Source of the DNA: Pigmentiphaga sp. H8 | GTDB lineage: Bacteria > Pseudomonadota > Gammaproteobacteria > Burkholderiales > Burkholderiaceae_B | Assembly: GCF_003854895.1 (NCBI RefSeq) | Contig: NZ_CP033966.1 | Location: 3,348,001-3,412,000, forward strand | DNA length: 64,000 nt | Direction: 5' to 3' | In this document: one piece after another, positions 8,837 to 17,737 of the stretch | How positions within the stretch are numbered: position 1 is the stretch's first letter | How the letters are laid out: each line of letters starts with the position of its first letter | Made by a program: the position numbers and the translations under genes | Notes under the pieces: model-generated | What the model was told of the DNA's origin: nothing | Databases searched by the model: none | What the model saw: the letters and a program-made list of their open reading frames with translations, nothing else

Positions 8837-9580
8837 TCAATTCATGTACATGCCACCGTTGACGTGCAGGGTGGCGCCGGTTACATATCCGGCCCCCGGC
8901 GACGCCAGGAAGGCGACGCTGTGGGCGATGTCTTCGGGACGGCCCAGGCGGCCCAGCGGGATCTGTCCCAGCAGGGCACCGGTCTGCTCGTCCCCCAGGG
9001 CACGGGTCATGTCGGTATCGATGAAACCCGGCGCCACGCAGTTGACGGTAATGTTGCGACTGCCCAGTTCCCGCGCCAGGGCGCGGGTCATGCCGGCCAC
9101 CCCGGCCTTGGCGGCGGCGTAGTTCGCCTGGCCGGCGTTGCCGCTGGCCCCCACCACCGAGGTCACGTTGATGATACGGCCCCATTTGGCCTTCATCATC
9201 CCCCGCATGACGGCACGCGACAGGCGGAACACCGCCGTCAGATTGGTGTCGATCACCGCCGACCAATCCTCGTCCTTCATGCGCATCGCGAGTGTATCCC
9301 GGGTGATGCCGGCGTTGTTGACCAAAATGTGCAGACCGCCGTCGGCCTTGCCGATTTCGTCCACCAGCGCGTCGACCGCCGCGGCGTCGTTCACCTGCAA
9401 CACCACGCCACGGCCCTTGGCCGGGAACCCGCCCAGCGCCTCCGTGATGGTGTCGGCGCCGGCCTGGGTCGTCGCGGTCCCGATCACGGTCGCGCCCCGC
9501 GCGGCCAATTCCGCCGCGATCGCCTTGCCTATCCCCCGCGACGCGCCCGTCACCAGCGCGACCTTGCCTTGCAATTCCAT
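8837..9580 (-). CDS. fabG: 3-oxoacyl-[acyl-carrier-protein] reductase
   Basis: NADPH-dependent ketoacyl-ACP reductase of fatty-acid elongation, a classical short-chain dehydrogenase. It has 247 aa. The cofactor loop TGASRGIGKA is at residues 11-20, NNAG at 88-91, and the catalytic set is N113, S141, Y154 and K158 (YAAAK). The start ATG gives MELQGKVALV. It is followed by acpP after about 105 bp and preceded by a repeat-containing gap behind fabD. Confidence 0.97.
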   Translation of the reverse strand: MELQGKVALVTGASRGIGKAIAAELAARGATVIGTATTQAGADTITEALGGFPAKGRGVVLQVNDAAAVDALVDEIGKADGGLHILVNNAGITRDTLAMRMKDEDWSAVIDTNLTAVFRLSRAVMRGMMKAKWGRIINVTSVVGASGNAGQANYAAAKAGVAGMTRALARELGSRNITVNCVAPGFIDTDMTRALGDEQTGALLGQIPLGRLGRPEDIAHSVAFLASPGAGYVTGATLHVNGGMYMN

Positions 9581-9664
9581 GATTTTTCCTTATCTCACCC
9601 CGGCGCGCCCCAGCGCCCCAGACTATCCATCCAACCCCGAGTTACCCCCCCGTTCCTGCTTTTG

Positions 9665-9744
9665 CCAGGACGCGGTGGATCCGGCTCCGCCGGTCCACCC
9701 GCATCGCCCCCTGGGGGGCGCGCGAAGCGCGTAGGGGGGGGGGG
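9665..9744 (-). repeat. GC-rich intergenic repeat, copy B
   Basis: Reads on the plus strand from CCAGGACGCGGTGGATCC to GCGCGTAGGGGGG, so in family orientation it lies on the minus strand. It contains the two inverted motifs shared by the family: GGATCCGGC..GCCGGTCC and GCCCCCTGGGGGGC. Its C-tract end begins 4 bp behind the fabD stop codon. It fills most of the 168-bp fabD-fabG gap. Confidence 0.75.
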
Positions 9745-9748
9745 AGCC

Positions 9749-10687
9749 CTAATTGGAGGCTACCGCCGCCAACGCGGCTTCAAGCGATGCCTGGTCCGTC
9801 ACGGCCAGCGCCGTCAGGTCGGGAGCGATGCGCTTGGCCAGGCCCGTCAGCACCTTGCCCGGCCCGCACTCGACGACATGGGTGATCCCCTGGGACTGCA
9901 TCAGCTGTATGGTTTCCACCCATCGTACCGGATGCCAGGCCTGGCGGACCAGCGCGTCGGCGATCGCCGCCGGCTGGGTCGGCGCGGCCACGTCCACGTT
10001 GTTGAGCACCGGGATATGGGGCGACTGGATGTCGATGGCTTCCAGCGCCTTGGCCAGCGTCTGGGCGGCCGGCTGCATCAGGCTGGAATGGAAAGGCGCC
10101 GAAACCGGCAGCGGCAGCGCGCGCTTGGCGCCCGCCTGCTTGGCGGCTTCGCAGGCGCGCTCCACGGCGGCCTTGTTGCCGGCGATCACCACCTGCGCCG
10201 GTGCGTTGAAGTTCACCGGCTCGACCACCTCGCCCTGGGCCGCGGCGGCGCAGGCGGCACGCACCTGGTCGTCGGTCAGGCCCAGGATGGCCGCCATCCC
10301 GCCCTGTCCCACGGGCACCGCGGACTGCATGGCGTCGGCACGGATGCGGACCAGCCGCACGGCATCTTCGAGCGTGAGCGAGCCGGCGGCGACCAGCGCC
10401 GCGTACTCACCCAGGCTGTGTCCGGCGACGACCGCCGGAACCGGCCCGCCCGCCGCCTGCCAGGCGGCATAGGCCGCCACGCCGGCGGTCAGCATGACCG
10501 GCTGGGTGTAGGTGGTCAGGTTCAGTTGTTCGGCCGGGCCGTTGGCCATCAGGCCGCCCAGGTCCTCGCCCAGGGCGGCGCCGGCACGGGCCACGACGTC
10601 GGCCACCGACGCATTGCCCGCGAAGCCGTCGAGCATGCCGACCGACTGCGAACCCTGGCCGGGAAAGACGAATGCGATTTTAGTCAT
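9749..10687 (-). CDS. fabD: Malonyl-CoA:ACP transacylase
   Basis: Transfers malonyl from CoA to ACP, supplying the extender unit for fatty-acid synthesis. It has 312 aa. The nucleophile is S91 in GHSLGEYAA and the catalytic histidine is H200 in APFHSSL; the oxyanion motif FVFPGQGSQ is at the N-terminus. The ATG start gives MTKIAFVFPG. It follows fabH by 36 bp. The repeat copy B lies directly behind its stop. Confidence 0.97.
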   Translation of the reverse strand: MTKIAFVFPGQGSQSVGMLDGFAGNASVADVVARAGAALGEDLGGLMANGPAEQLNLTTYTQPVMLTAGVAAYAAWQAAGGPVPAVVAGHSLGEYAALVAAGSLTLEDAVRLVRIRADAMQSAVPVGQGGMAAILGLTDDQVRAACAAAAQGEVVEPVNFNAPAQVVIAGNKAAVERACEAAKQAGAKRALPLPVSAPFHSSLMQPAAQTLAKALEAIDIQSPHIPVLNNVDVAAPTQPAAIADALVRQAWHPVRWVETIQLMQSQGITHVVECGPGKVLTGLAKRIAPDLTALAVTDQASLEAALAAVASN

Positions 10688-10723
10688 GGGTAAAGCCCCG
10701 CTTGTTCTGTTTTCCTACCGGAC

Positions 10724-11740
10724 TCACATGCGCGCCAGCACGGCGCCCCACGTGAATCCGCCGCCCACGCCCTGCAGCATCACCAGGTCGCCCCGCTTGA
10801 CGCGGCCATCGCGGCGGGCGGCGTCCAGGGCCAGCGGCACGCTGGCCGCCGAGGTGTTGGCGTGCAGGTCCACCGTGGACACCACGCGTTCGAGCGGGAT
10901 GCCGAGGCGCTTGGCGGTGGCGTTGATGATGCGCACGTTGGCCTGGTGGGGAATGAGCCAATCCAGGTCGGACAGCGGCACGCCCGCTTCCTCCATCACT
11001 TCCTGCGCCACCCGGTCGAGCACCGTGACGGCCTGCTTGAAGACCGCCTGCCCCTCCATCCGCAGAAAGGGGTCGCCGGTCACCTCGCCATAGGCCACGT
11101 TGCCCGCGGCGCACAGGATCTTGGTCTGGCTGCCATCGGCATGCAGCTTGGCGGCCATCACGCCCGGCTCGGGCGAGGCCTCGAGCACCACGGCGCCGGC
11201 GCCGTCGCCGAACAGCACGCAGGTCGACCGGTCGTTCCAGTCCAGGATGCGCGAGAAGACCTCGGTGCCGATGACCAGGGCCTTGCGGGCCCGGCCGGCG
11301 CGCACGAAGCTGTCGGCGGTGGTCAGCGCGTAGATGAAGCCCGTGCACACGGCCTGGACGTCGAAGGCCGCGGCGCGCGAGGCGCCGAGCCTGGCCTGGA
11401 TCAGGCAGGCCGTGCTGGGAAAGACGAAATCGGGCGTCGAGGTCGCGACGATGATGAGGTCGAGCTCGGCGGCGTCGATCCCGGCATCCTGCAGCGCGCG
11501 CCGCGCGGCCTCGGTGCCGAGGTCGCTGGAGGTGACGCCGCGCTCGGCGATGTGGCGCTGGCGGATGCCGGTACGCTCGACGATCCAGGCATCGGACGTC
11601 TCGACGCCGCGCTGGGCCAGCTCGGCCGCCAGCTCGTCATTGCTGACCACGCGCTCGGGCAGGCAACTGCCCGAGCCGACGATTCTCGACCATGCCGCGG
11701 GAGCCGGGCTGCTGGACGGATGCGCCGTTGTTGCACTCAT
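10724..11740 (-). CDS. fabH: 3-oxoacyl-[acyl-carrier-protein] synthase III
   Basis: Initiates fatty-acid synthesis by condensing acetyl-CoA (or another primer) with malonyl-ACP. It has 338 aa, slightly longer than the E. coli enzyme because of a Ser/Pro/Ala-rich N-terminal extension of about 16 residues. The triad is C132 (QAVCTGF), H265 (IPHQAN) and N295 (HANTSAAS). Its ATG overlaps the plsX stop (ATGA), so it is translationally coupled to plsX. Confidence 0.96.
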   Translation of the reverse strand: MSATTAHPSSSPAPAAWSRIVGSGSCLPERVVSNDELAAELAQRGVETSDAWIVERTGIRQRHIAERGVTSSDLGTEAARRALQDAGIDAAELDLIIVATSTPDFVFPSTACLIQARLGASRAAAFDVQAVCTGFIYALTTADSFVRAGRARKALVIGTEVFSRILDWNDRSTCVLFGDGAGAVVLEASPEPGVMAAKLHADGSQTKILCAAGNVAYGEVTGDPFLRMEGQAVFKQAVTVLDRVAQEVMEEAGVPLSDLDWLIPHQANVRIINATAKRLGIPLERVVSTVDLHANTSAASVPLALDAARRDGRVKRGDLVMLQGVGGGFTWGAVLARM

Positions 11741-12819
11741 GCAATATCTCCGTGCGAGGACGGCTCGAGGCCGGCCTCATGCTCGATCCCGCCGGCCGGC
11801 ACGCTCGTGATCTGCGCAATGGTTTGCGCAGTCCGGCCGAGCAAGCCGCTTTCGACCGCGTCGTAGGCGTCCTGCAGGGCCCATTCGAACGCGTAGGTAT
11901 CGGCGGAACCATGGCTCTTGATGACGACGCCGCGCAATCCCAGCAGCGCCGCTCCGTTGTAGCGGCGCGGGTCCACGCGCTGGCGGAAGCGGTTCAGCAC
12001 CGGCGTGGCGATGGCGCCCATCAACAGCGTGAACAGGTTTCTCTTGAACTCTTCCTTGATGAAGACACCCAGCATCTTGGCCAGGCCCTCGGAAGACTTG
12101 AGCACGATGTTACCAACAAAGCCATCGCAGACGACCACGTCCACGGTGCCCTTGAAAATGTCGTTGCCCTCGACGTTGCCGTGGAAGTTCAGCGCGCTGC
12201 CGCGCAGCAGCTCGGCGGCCTGCTTGACCACGTCGTTGCCCTTGATCGCTTCCTCGCCGATGTTGAGCAGGCCCACGGTGGGCCGCTCGCGATGGCCGAC
12301 GCTGGAAACCAGCGCCGAACCCATGATGGCGAACTGCAGCAGGTGCTCGGCCGTGCAATCGACGTTGGCGCCCAGGTCCAGGATGACGGTCATGCCGCCC
12401 GACTGGTTGGGAATGGCCTTGGCGATCGCGGGACGGTCGATGCCGTCCAGCGTCTTGAGCACATAGCGGGAAATGGCCATCCATGCACCGGTGTTCCCCG
12501 CCGAGACGCAGGCGTCGGCCTGGCCGTCGCGCACGAGTTCGGCGGCGATGCGCATGGAGGAGTCTTTCTTGCGGCGCAGCGCGACCTCGACCTTGTCGTC
12601 CATGGTGACGACTTCGGTGGCGGGCACGATGCGCAGCCGCTCCCGCTGGGCGGGCGCGGCCTTGGCCTGAGCCAGGCGGGCTTCGATCTGGTCGGCCAGG
12701 CCGACGAGCAGCAGCTCGACGCCGGGATGACGGTCGGAGAACGCCAGGGCAGCAGGAATCGTCACGGGCAGGCCGAAATCGCCTCCCATGCAATCGATCG
12801 CGATACGGATCATAGCCAT
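11737..12819 (-). CDS. plsX: Phosphate acyltransferase PlsX
   Basis: Converts acyl-ACP to acyl-phosphate, the donor for the first acylation of glycerol-3-phosphate in phospholipid synthesis. It has 360 aa and includes DCMGGDFG near the N-terminus and the segment SAGNTGAWM, both typical of PlsX. The ATG at 12819 (MAM) or the one two codons later at 12813 (MIRIAIDCMGG) could be the start; neither has a strong ribosome site. It lies between rpmF and fabH as in most Proteobacteria. The 223 bp between rpmF and plsX show no gene. Confidence 0.95.
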   Translation of the reverse strand: MAMIRIAIDCMGGDFGLPVTIPAALAFSDRHPGVELLLVGLADQIEARLAQAKAAPAQRERLRIVPATEVVTMDDKVEVALRRKKDSSMRIAAELVRDGQADACVSAGNTGAWMAISRYVLKTLDGIDRPAIAKAIPNQSGGMTVILDLGANVDCTAEHLLQFAIMGSALVSSVGHRERPTVGLLNIGEEAIKGNDVVKQAAELLRGSALNFHGNVEGNDIFKGTVDVVVCDGFVGNIVLKSSEGLAKMLGVFIKEEFKRNLFTLLMGAIATPVLNRFRQRVDPRRYNGAALLGLRGVVIKSHGSADTYAFEWALQDAYDAVESGLLGRTAQTIAQITSVPAGGIEHEAGLEPSSHGDIA

Positions 12820-13042
12820 GGACGCAGAAACGCCTGTCCGCGCGCCTCAGGGCTGCCCGGCTCTCTACAGACACATGCTGTATCGGTCATTGGCAAACCT
12901 GGTTCGGCGGGACAGACAAGACCGGAAAATGCATTCCGCAAGTGCCCAGGGGAAGAACGCCGACCTGTAGGCCTCGCGGCGTCCGCATTCCACCCCTGAG
13001 TAAACGACCCCAGTGCAAGGGACTGCCCGGGGCCGTTCGGTA

Positions 13043-13225
13043 TCACTCGTCGTTCTTGGTCTTGAGGACTTTGCGACCGCGGTAGATGCCGTTGGGGCTG
13101 ATGTGGTGACGCAGGTGCGTCTCGCCCGTGGTCGGTTCGACGGCGACCGGGGGATTGGTCAGGAAATCGTGGGCGCGGTGCATACCACGCTTGGAGGGCG
13201 ACTTTTTGTTTTGCTGAACGGCCAT
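13043..13225 (-). CDS. rpmF: 50S ribosomal protein L32
   Basis: Small ribosomal large-subunit protein. It has 60 aa, begins MAVQQNKKSPSKRGMHRAHD as in the L32 family, is strongly basic and ends in RKVLKTKNDE. It lacks the zinc-ribbon cysteines found in some L32 proteins, which is usual for this lineage. It is flanked by yceD and plsX, a highly conserved arrangement. It is preceded by a TAGGAGTCCAG ribosome site. Confidence 0.97.
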   Translation of the reverse strand: MAVQQNKKSPSKRGMHRAHDFLTNPPVAVEPTTGETHLRHHISPNGIYRGRKVLKTKNDE

Positions 13226-13470
13226 GTGACTGGACTCCTAGGAACGGCGCGCATTGTAAGCCAGATGCCTACGCGTGACCGCCGCGAGTTCTAAAACCTG
13301 CTTTCTCGAATGATGACGGCGGTCTGCGCAGGCTTGCCCGAAACGCCGTCCAAAAACCCAAACTGCCGCGAAAACGCTTACAACGCTCGCTTACTTATCC
13401 GCATCGCGCCGGACCGGGGAATCAAAGGCCCCTTGTCCGGCCCGCTGCGACTATACACAAAATATGTCGC

Positions 13471-14046
13471 TTATTTGCCGACATCGCCCGCCGAGCCCTT
13501 CAGCCCGGCCAGCACCGCGAACGGCGACGGCTTTTTCTCGGGTTCATCGCCCGAGGGCCCGCCCCCGCCATCGGGACAGATGTCGTGCCGGGGAACGTAC
13601 GGCACGCTCAGGATCAACTCGTCCTCGACCTGCTCGAACAGATCGAATCGGCGCGACCCCAGCACTTTCTCGAAATCCTGCTCCGCGTCGAGCTCTTCCA
13701 GGTCGGACTCATCGAACGTATTCGGATCGTCGAGCTCGGCCTCGGTTTCGACCAGCTGCAACGCGACCTCGGATTCGATGGGCATCGCCAGCGGCCCCAG
13801 GCAACGCTGGCACTGCACGGTCAGGACCGTTTCGACCGCGAGCCGGATCAGGGGTTCGCCCAGCGGACCGCGATCGGCCTGGGCCGACCAGCGCACCACC
13901 GCCGAAGGATCCTGCCCGGGCAAGCCGTCCAGCAAGCGGACGAAACGCGCGAGCGGCGCGCTGCCTTCGAGCGATCGCCCGAGCCTGACGAACTCGAACG
14001 CATCGATGTGGCGCACCGCGCCGGATTCGCTGGAGTCTTTCACGAC
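13471..14046 (-). CDS. yceD: YceD/DUF177 family protein
   Basis: Conserved protein encoded just upstream of rpmF in most bacteria. In E. coli and plants its family is linked to large-subunit rRNA accumulation; the exact role is unsettled. The family signature CQRCLGPL is present, followed by an acidic stretch and a C-terminal tail. The start is uncertain: GTG at 14046 gives 191 aa, close to family length, with AAGG upstream. Other in-frame starts at 14070 (GTG), 14118 (ATG) and 14211 (ATG) would add residues that do not look conserved. It is divergent from maf; the 244 bp between its stop and rpmF hold only a hairpin near 13408-13441. Confidence 0.8.
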   Translation of the reverse strand, partial: VVKDSSESGAVRHIDAFEFVRLGRSLEGSAPLARFVRLLDGLPGQDPSAVVRWSAQADRGPLGEPLIRLAVETVLTVQCQRCLGPLAMPIESEVALQLVETEAELDDPNTFDESDLEELDAEQDFEKVLGSRRFDLFEQVEDELILSVPYVPRHDICPDGGGGPSGDEPEKKPSPFAVLAGLKGSAGDVGK

Positions 14047-14221
14047 CTGCCGCCTTGCATGTTTTTCCACCGCACTTTCTTCTGCCTGCTTTCCGAAACG
14101 TCCACGCAGTCCCGCCATGCAGTCCGTGAAGACACCCGGAAAGGAAAAGAAGCTCGGGAAAACGTTGGATAATAGCGTGAAAACCCGAAAAGAGTCAAAC
14201 AAGTCAAACACTTATCCCACC

Positions 14222-14839
14222 ATGGCAAGCCCTGAAACCACGGCGCGGTCCCTGATCCTCGCCTCGACCTCCCCCTACCGCCGCGAACTGCTCGAACGCC
14301 TGCGGCTTCCCTTCTCCGTGGCCGCGCCCGGCGTGGACGAAACACCGGCCCCGGGCGAAGCGCCCCGGGACCTCGCCCTGCGCCTGGCCCTGGCCAAGGC
14401 CCGCGCCGTGAGCCAGGCCCACCCCGGCGCGCTGGTGATCGGTTCGGACCAGGTCGCGACGGTGGACGGCGCCCCCATCGGCAAGCCCGGCGGCTTCGAG
14501 CAAGCGCTCGCGCAACTGCAGGCCATGCGCGGCCGCACGGTGGCCTTCCACACCGCCGTGGCGGTGGACGACGGCCGGCACCCCGCCAGCGCCGTCGTGA
14601 CCACGCGGTGCATGCTGCGTGAACTGTCCGACCGGGCGCTGCGCGCCTACCTGCACGCCGAGCGCCCCTACGACACGGCCGGCAGCGCCAAGGCCGAGGC
14701 CCTGGGCATCGCACTGATGGAGCGGATAGAAAGCGACGACCCCACCGCCCTGATCGGCCTGCCGCTGATCGCCCTGACCCGGCTGCTGGCCGGCTTCGGC
14801 ATGGACCCGCTGGACGCGCTCGAGGAGCCCCGCGCATGA
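14222..14839 (+). CDS. maf: Maf/YceF-type nucleotide pyrophosphatase
   Basis: Hydrolyses non-canonical or modified nucleoside triphosphates. The position next to yceD-rpmF-plsX points to the YceF subgroup, which acts on 7-methyl-GTP. It has 205 aa, starting MASPETTARSLILASTSPYR; the motif LASTSPYRRELLERL and the segment VIGSDQVA are characteristic. A frame open further upstream runs through the yceD region antisense and is rejected as start. Its stop overlaps the next ATG (ATGA), coupling it to the methylase. Confidence 0.92.
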   Translation: MASPETTARSLILASTSPYRRELLERLRLPFSVAAPGVDETPAPGEAPRDLALRLALAKARAVSQAHPGALVIGSDQVATVDGAPIGKPGGFEQALAQLQAMRGRTVAFHTAVAVDDGRHPASAVVTTRCMLRELSDRALRAYLHAERPYDTAGSAKAEALGIALMERIESDDPTALIGLPLIALTRLLAGFGMDPLDALEEPRA

Positions 14840-15555
14840 AATCCTCCGGCATCCTGCACCTGGTCCCCGTCTCGCTCGGCGACGCCCCGCCCGAGCGCTG
14901 GCTGCCCGCCGAGGCCCGCGCCCTGGCCGGCCGGCTGGACACCTACATCGCCGAGAACGCCAAGACCGCGCGCGCCTTCCTGAAGGCCATCGGCACCGTG
15001 CGGCCGATCCAGGAAATCATCATTCACACCCTGGATGCCCGCACCGACGACCGCGACATCGCGGCCTGGCTCAAGCCCATCGCGGCGGGCGGCGAGATCG
15101 GCCTGGTTTCCGAGGCCGGCTGCCCGGCCGTGGCGGACCCCGGCGCGCGCGTGGCCCGCGCCGCGCACGCCCTGGGCATACGCGTGCAGCCCTGGGTGGG
15201 CCCCTCCTCCATCCTGCTCGGACTCATGGCCAGCGGCCTCGACGGCCAGCGCTTCGCCTTCCACGGCTACGCACCGGTCGATGCGGGCGAGCGCGCACGC
15301 CAACTGCGGGAATGGGAGCAGGCCTCGGCGCGGCACAACCAGACCCAGCTCCTGATCGAAACGCCCTATCGCAACGGCGCCATGTTCGCGACGATGCTGG
15401 CCACCCTGCGGCCCGCCACCCTGCTGTGCGTCGCCCGCGCGCTCACGACCGAGCGCGAATGGGTGCGCACACAAAGCATCGCGGACTGGAAGCGCCAGCC
15501 GCCGCCCGAGCTGGACAAGCAGCCCACACTGTTCCTGTTCCTGGCCAAGGCTTAG
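14836..15555 (+). CDS. SAM-dependent methyltransferase, RsmI-like (tetrapyrrole methylase family)
   Basis: Member of the tetrapyrrole-methylase superfamily related to RsmI, which 2'-O-methylates C1402 of 16S rRNA. It has 239 aa, shorter than the roughly 280-aa RsmI. The SAM-binding segment LVSEAGCPAVADPGARV is at about residues 90-105 and matches the RsmI pattern with Cys in place of Thr. Genuine RsmI may be encoded elsewhere, so the symbol is left empty. It is coupled to maf by a 4-bp overlap. Confidence 0.82.
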   Translation: MKSSGILHLVPVSLGDAPPERWLPAEARALAGRLDTYIAENAKTARAFLKAIGTVRPIQEIIIHTLDARTDDRDIAAWLKPIAAGGEIGLVSEAGCPAVADPGARVARAAHALGIRVQPWVGPSSILLGLMASGLDGQRFAFHGYAPVDAGERARQLREWEQASARHNQTQLLIETPYRNGAMFATMLATLRPATLLCVARALTTEREWVRTQSIADWKRQPPPELDKQPTLFLFLAKA

Positions 15556-15729
15556 CGCCGGCAACACATGCGATAAACGGATAACCAAGCGCGAAACAAA
15601 TCGTTGGGCGGCCAGCCGTCCGTCTCTAGCATCCCTGGACATGCATGACCGGCATGCGGGCGAAGGCATTCCTTTCTCCGCTGCGGTCCCCCGCACTCCG
15701 GCCCATGGCCGGTTCCAGGAGAGACGAAC

Positions 15730-17370
15730 ATGGCGGTACGCGATTTGCACCCCCTGTCCGGTACCGAAGCCTCGGTCCGGCACGATGCCGATGTGCTGAT
15801 CATAGGAGGCGGCCCGGCGGGCACGTGGGCCGCCGTCGGCGCGGCCGCGCGCGGCGCGCGCGTGGTGCTCGCCGACAAGGGATACTGCGGCACCTCGGGC
15901 GCGACCGCGCCGTCCGGCACGGGCGTCTGGCATGTCCCGCGCGACGCCGCCGCGCGCGAGAAGGCCAAGGCCAGCCGCCTGGAGATGGGCGGCTTCCTGG
16001 CCGAGCACGCCTGGATGGACCGCGTGCTCGAACAGACGTGGAACAACATCGAGACGCTGACGGAATGGGGCTATCCCTTCCCCCAGGACGAACACGGCCA
16101 GTTGCGGCAGACCTCGCTACAGGGCCCGGACTACATGCGCCTGATGCGCAAGGCGGCCAAGCAGGCGGGCGCGCGCATTCTCGACCACAGCCCGGTACTG
16201 GAACTGCTGGTGGACGAACACGGCACGGTCTGCGGCGCTGTCGGCATCAACCGCCAGACGGGCGCGACGTGGGTGGCCCGCGCGGGCGCCGTGGTGCTGG
16301 CCACGGGCGGCTGCGCCTTCCTGAGCCGCGCGCTGGGCTGCAACGTCCTGACCGGCGACGGCTACCTGCTCGGTGCCGAGGCCGGCGCCGAACTCTCGGG
16401 CATGGAGTTCTCCAACGCCTACGGGCTGGGTCCGGCCTTCGCATCGGTCACCAAGTCCCTGTTCTACAACTGGGCGACGTTCTATGACCGCGACGGCCGG
16501 CGCATCGAAGGAGCGGGTTCGTCGCGCGGGCGCGGCGTCATCGCCAGGACGCTGGCGACGCAGCCCGTCCATGCCTGCCTGGACCGCGCCGACGGCGCCA
16601 TTCGCGCCTGGATGCGCACCGCGCAGCCCAACTTCTTCGTCCCCTTCGACCGGCAGGGCATCGACCCCTTCACCCAGCACTTCCCGGTCACGCTGCGCCT
16701 GGAAGGCACGGTGCGCGGCACCGGCGGCCTGCACGTGGTCGGCGACGACTGCGCCACGACGGTCGCCGGCCTGTATGCCGCGGGCGACGCCGCCACGCGC
16801 GAGCTGATCTGCGGGGCCTTCACCGGCGGCGGCAGCCACAACGCCGCCTGGGCCATGTCCTCGGGTTTCTGGGCCGGCGCGGGCGCCGCCCGGTTCGCCC
16901 GCGAGGCGCGAGCCTTCGGCCACCGCAACGTCCACCGCGCCGGCGTCGCCGGGCTGGACGGCGATCCGTCCGCTTCCTGGGACGCGGATGCGGTCATCCG
17001 CGCGGTGCAGGCCGAGGTGTTTCCCACCGAACGCAACTGGACGCGCAGCGGACCGCTGCTGGAGGACTCGCTGGGGCGGCTGGATGCGCTGTGGGCCCGC
17101 GTGCGCCGCGGCCGGCCGGCGGGCACGGGCACGCAGTGGGTGCGCGCCCGCGAGGCGGCGGCCATGCTGGCGACCTCGCGCTGGATGTATCGCAGCGCCC
17201 TGCAACGCACCGAGACGCGCGGCATGCACCGGCGCGCCGAGCACGCGGCCGTCGATCCCGCCCAGCACCACCGGCTGGTCAGCGGCGGACTGGACGACGT
17301 CTGGGTGCGGGCGCAGCCTGTCTCGACGCCCGCGACGCCGGGCGCCTACGCGGGCAAGGTGGCGGCATGA
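15730..17370 (+). CDS. FAD-dependent oxidoreductase, fumarate reductase/AprA-like flavoprotein
   Basis: This 546-aa flavoprotein has an N-terminal dinucleotide-binding motif (DVLIIGGGPAGTWAA, residues 21-35), a central substrate domain and the C-terminal FAD segment AGLYAAGDAATRE. The fold is that of succinate dehydrogenase, fumarate reductase and adenylylsulfate reductase alpha chains. It is coupled by ATGA to a two-cluster ferredoxin, like an AprA-AprB pair, and followed by a sulfonate/NitT/TauT-type importer. That context suggests redox chemistry on an imported, perhaps organosulfur, compound; the substrate is unknown. The start has an AGGAGAG ribosome site. The 174 bp upstream show no gene. 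Confidence 0.8.
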   Translation: MAVRDLHPLSGTEASVRHDADVLIIGGGPAGTWAAVGAAARGARVVLADKGYCGTSGATAPSGTGVWHVPRDAAAREKAKASRLEMGGFLAEHAWMDRVLEQTWNNIETLTEWGYPFPQDEHGQLRQTSLQGPDYMRLMRKAAKQAGARILDHSPVLELLVDEHGTVCGAVGINRQTGATWVARAGAVVLATGGCAFLSRALGCNVLTGDGYLLGAEAGAELSGMEFSNAYGLGPAFASVTKSLFYNWATFYDRDGRRIEGAGSSRGRGVIARTLATQPVHACLDRADGAIRAWMRTAQPNFFVPFDRQGIDPFTQHFPVTLRLEGTVRGTGGLHVVGDDCATTVAGLYAAGDAATRELICGAFTGGGSHNAAWAMSSGFWAGAGAARFAREARAFGHRNVHRAGVAGLDGDPSASWDADAVIRAVQAEVFPTERNWTRSGPLLEDSLGRLDALWARVRRGRPAGTGTQWVRAREAAAMLATSRWMYRSALQRTETRGMHRRAEHAAVDPAQHHRLVSGGLDDVWVRAQPVSTPATPGAYAGKVAA

Positions 17371-17690
17371 TCGAGATCGTCAGCGCCGAACGCTGCACCG
17401 CCTGCAACATCTGCGTGCACGCCTGCCCCACCAATGTCTTCGACCTCGTTCCCGGCGGCCCGCCGCGCATCGCCCGGCAGTCCGATTGCCAGACCTGCTT
17501 CATGTGCGAGCTGTACTGCCCGGTGGACGCCCTGTACGTGGCGGCGCCGGCCGACGCCGCGCAGGCGGTCGAGGAAACCGCGGCGCGGCCCCTGATGGGC
17601 AGCTACCGCGCCGCGATCGGCTGGGGCGCCGGGCGCACGGCAACAGCGCAGCGGGACAGCAGTTTCGAGCTCCTGAGCCGAGCCCATTGA
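17367..17690 (+). CDS. Ferredoxin with two [4Fe-4S] clusters
   Basis: This 107-aa electron carrier has two complete CxxCxxCxxxC motifs: C10, C13, C16, C20 and C41, C44, C47, C51. Each is followed by Pro as in bacterial 8Fe ferredoxins and AprB. About 50 residues of tail follow without a recognisable domain. Its ATG overlaps the flavoprotein stop, so the two are probably made in fixed ratio and form one enzyme. A longer frame upstream is a shadow of the flavoprotein gene. Confidence 0.88.
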   Translation: MIEIVSAERCTACNICVHACPTNVFDLVPGGPPRIARQSDCQTCFMCELYCPVDALYVAAPADAAQAVEETAARPLMGSYRAAIGWGAGRTATAQRDSSFELLSRAH

Positions 17691-17737
17691 ATAGCCCTGG
17701 CAACGGCAAGAGCATCGTTTTTTAAAAGGATAGGAAT

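Noticed and set aside
15730..17690. Adenylylsulfate reductase AprA/AprB
   Set aside because: The flavoprotein is shorter than AprA, the ferredoxin is shorter than AprB, and no sulfate-reduction or sulfur-oxidation genes lie nearby; only a general likeness can be claimed.
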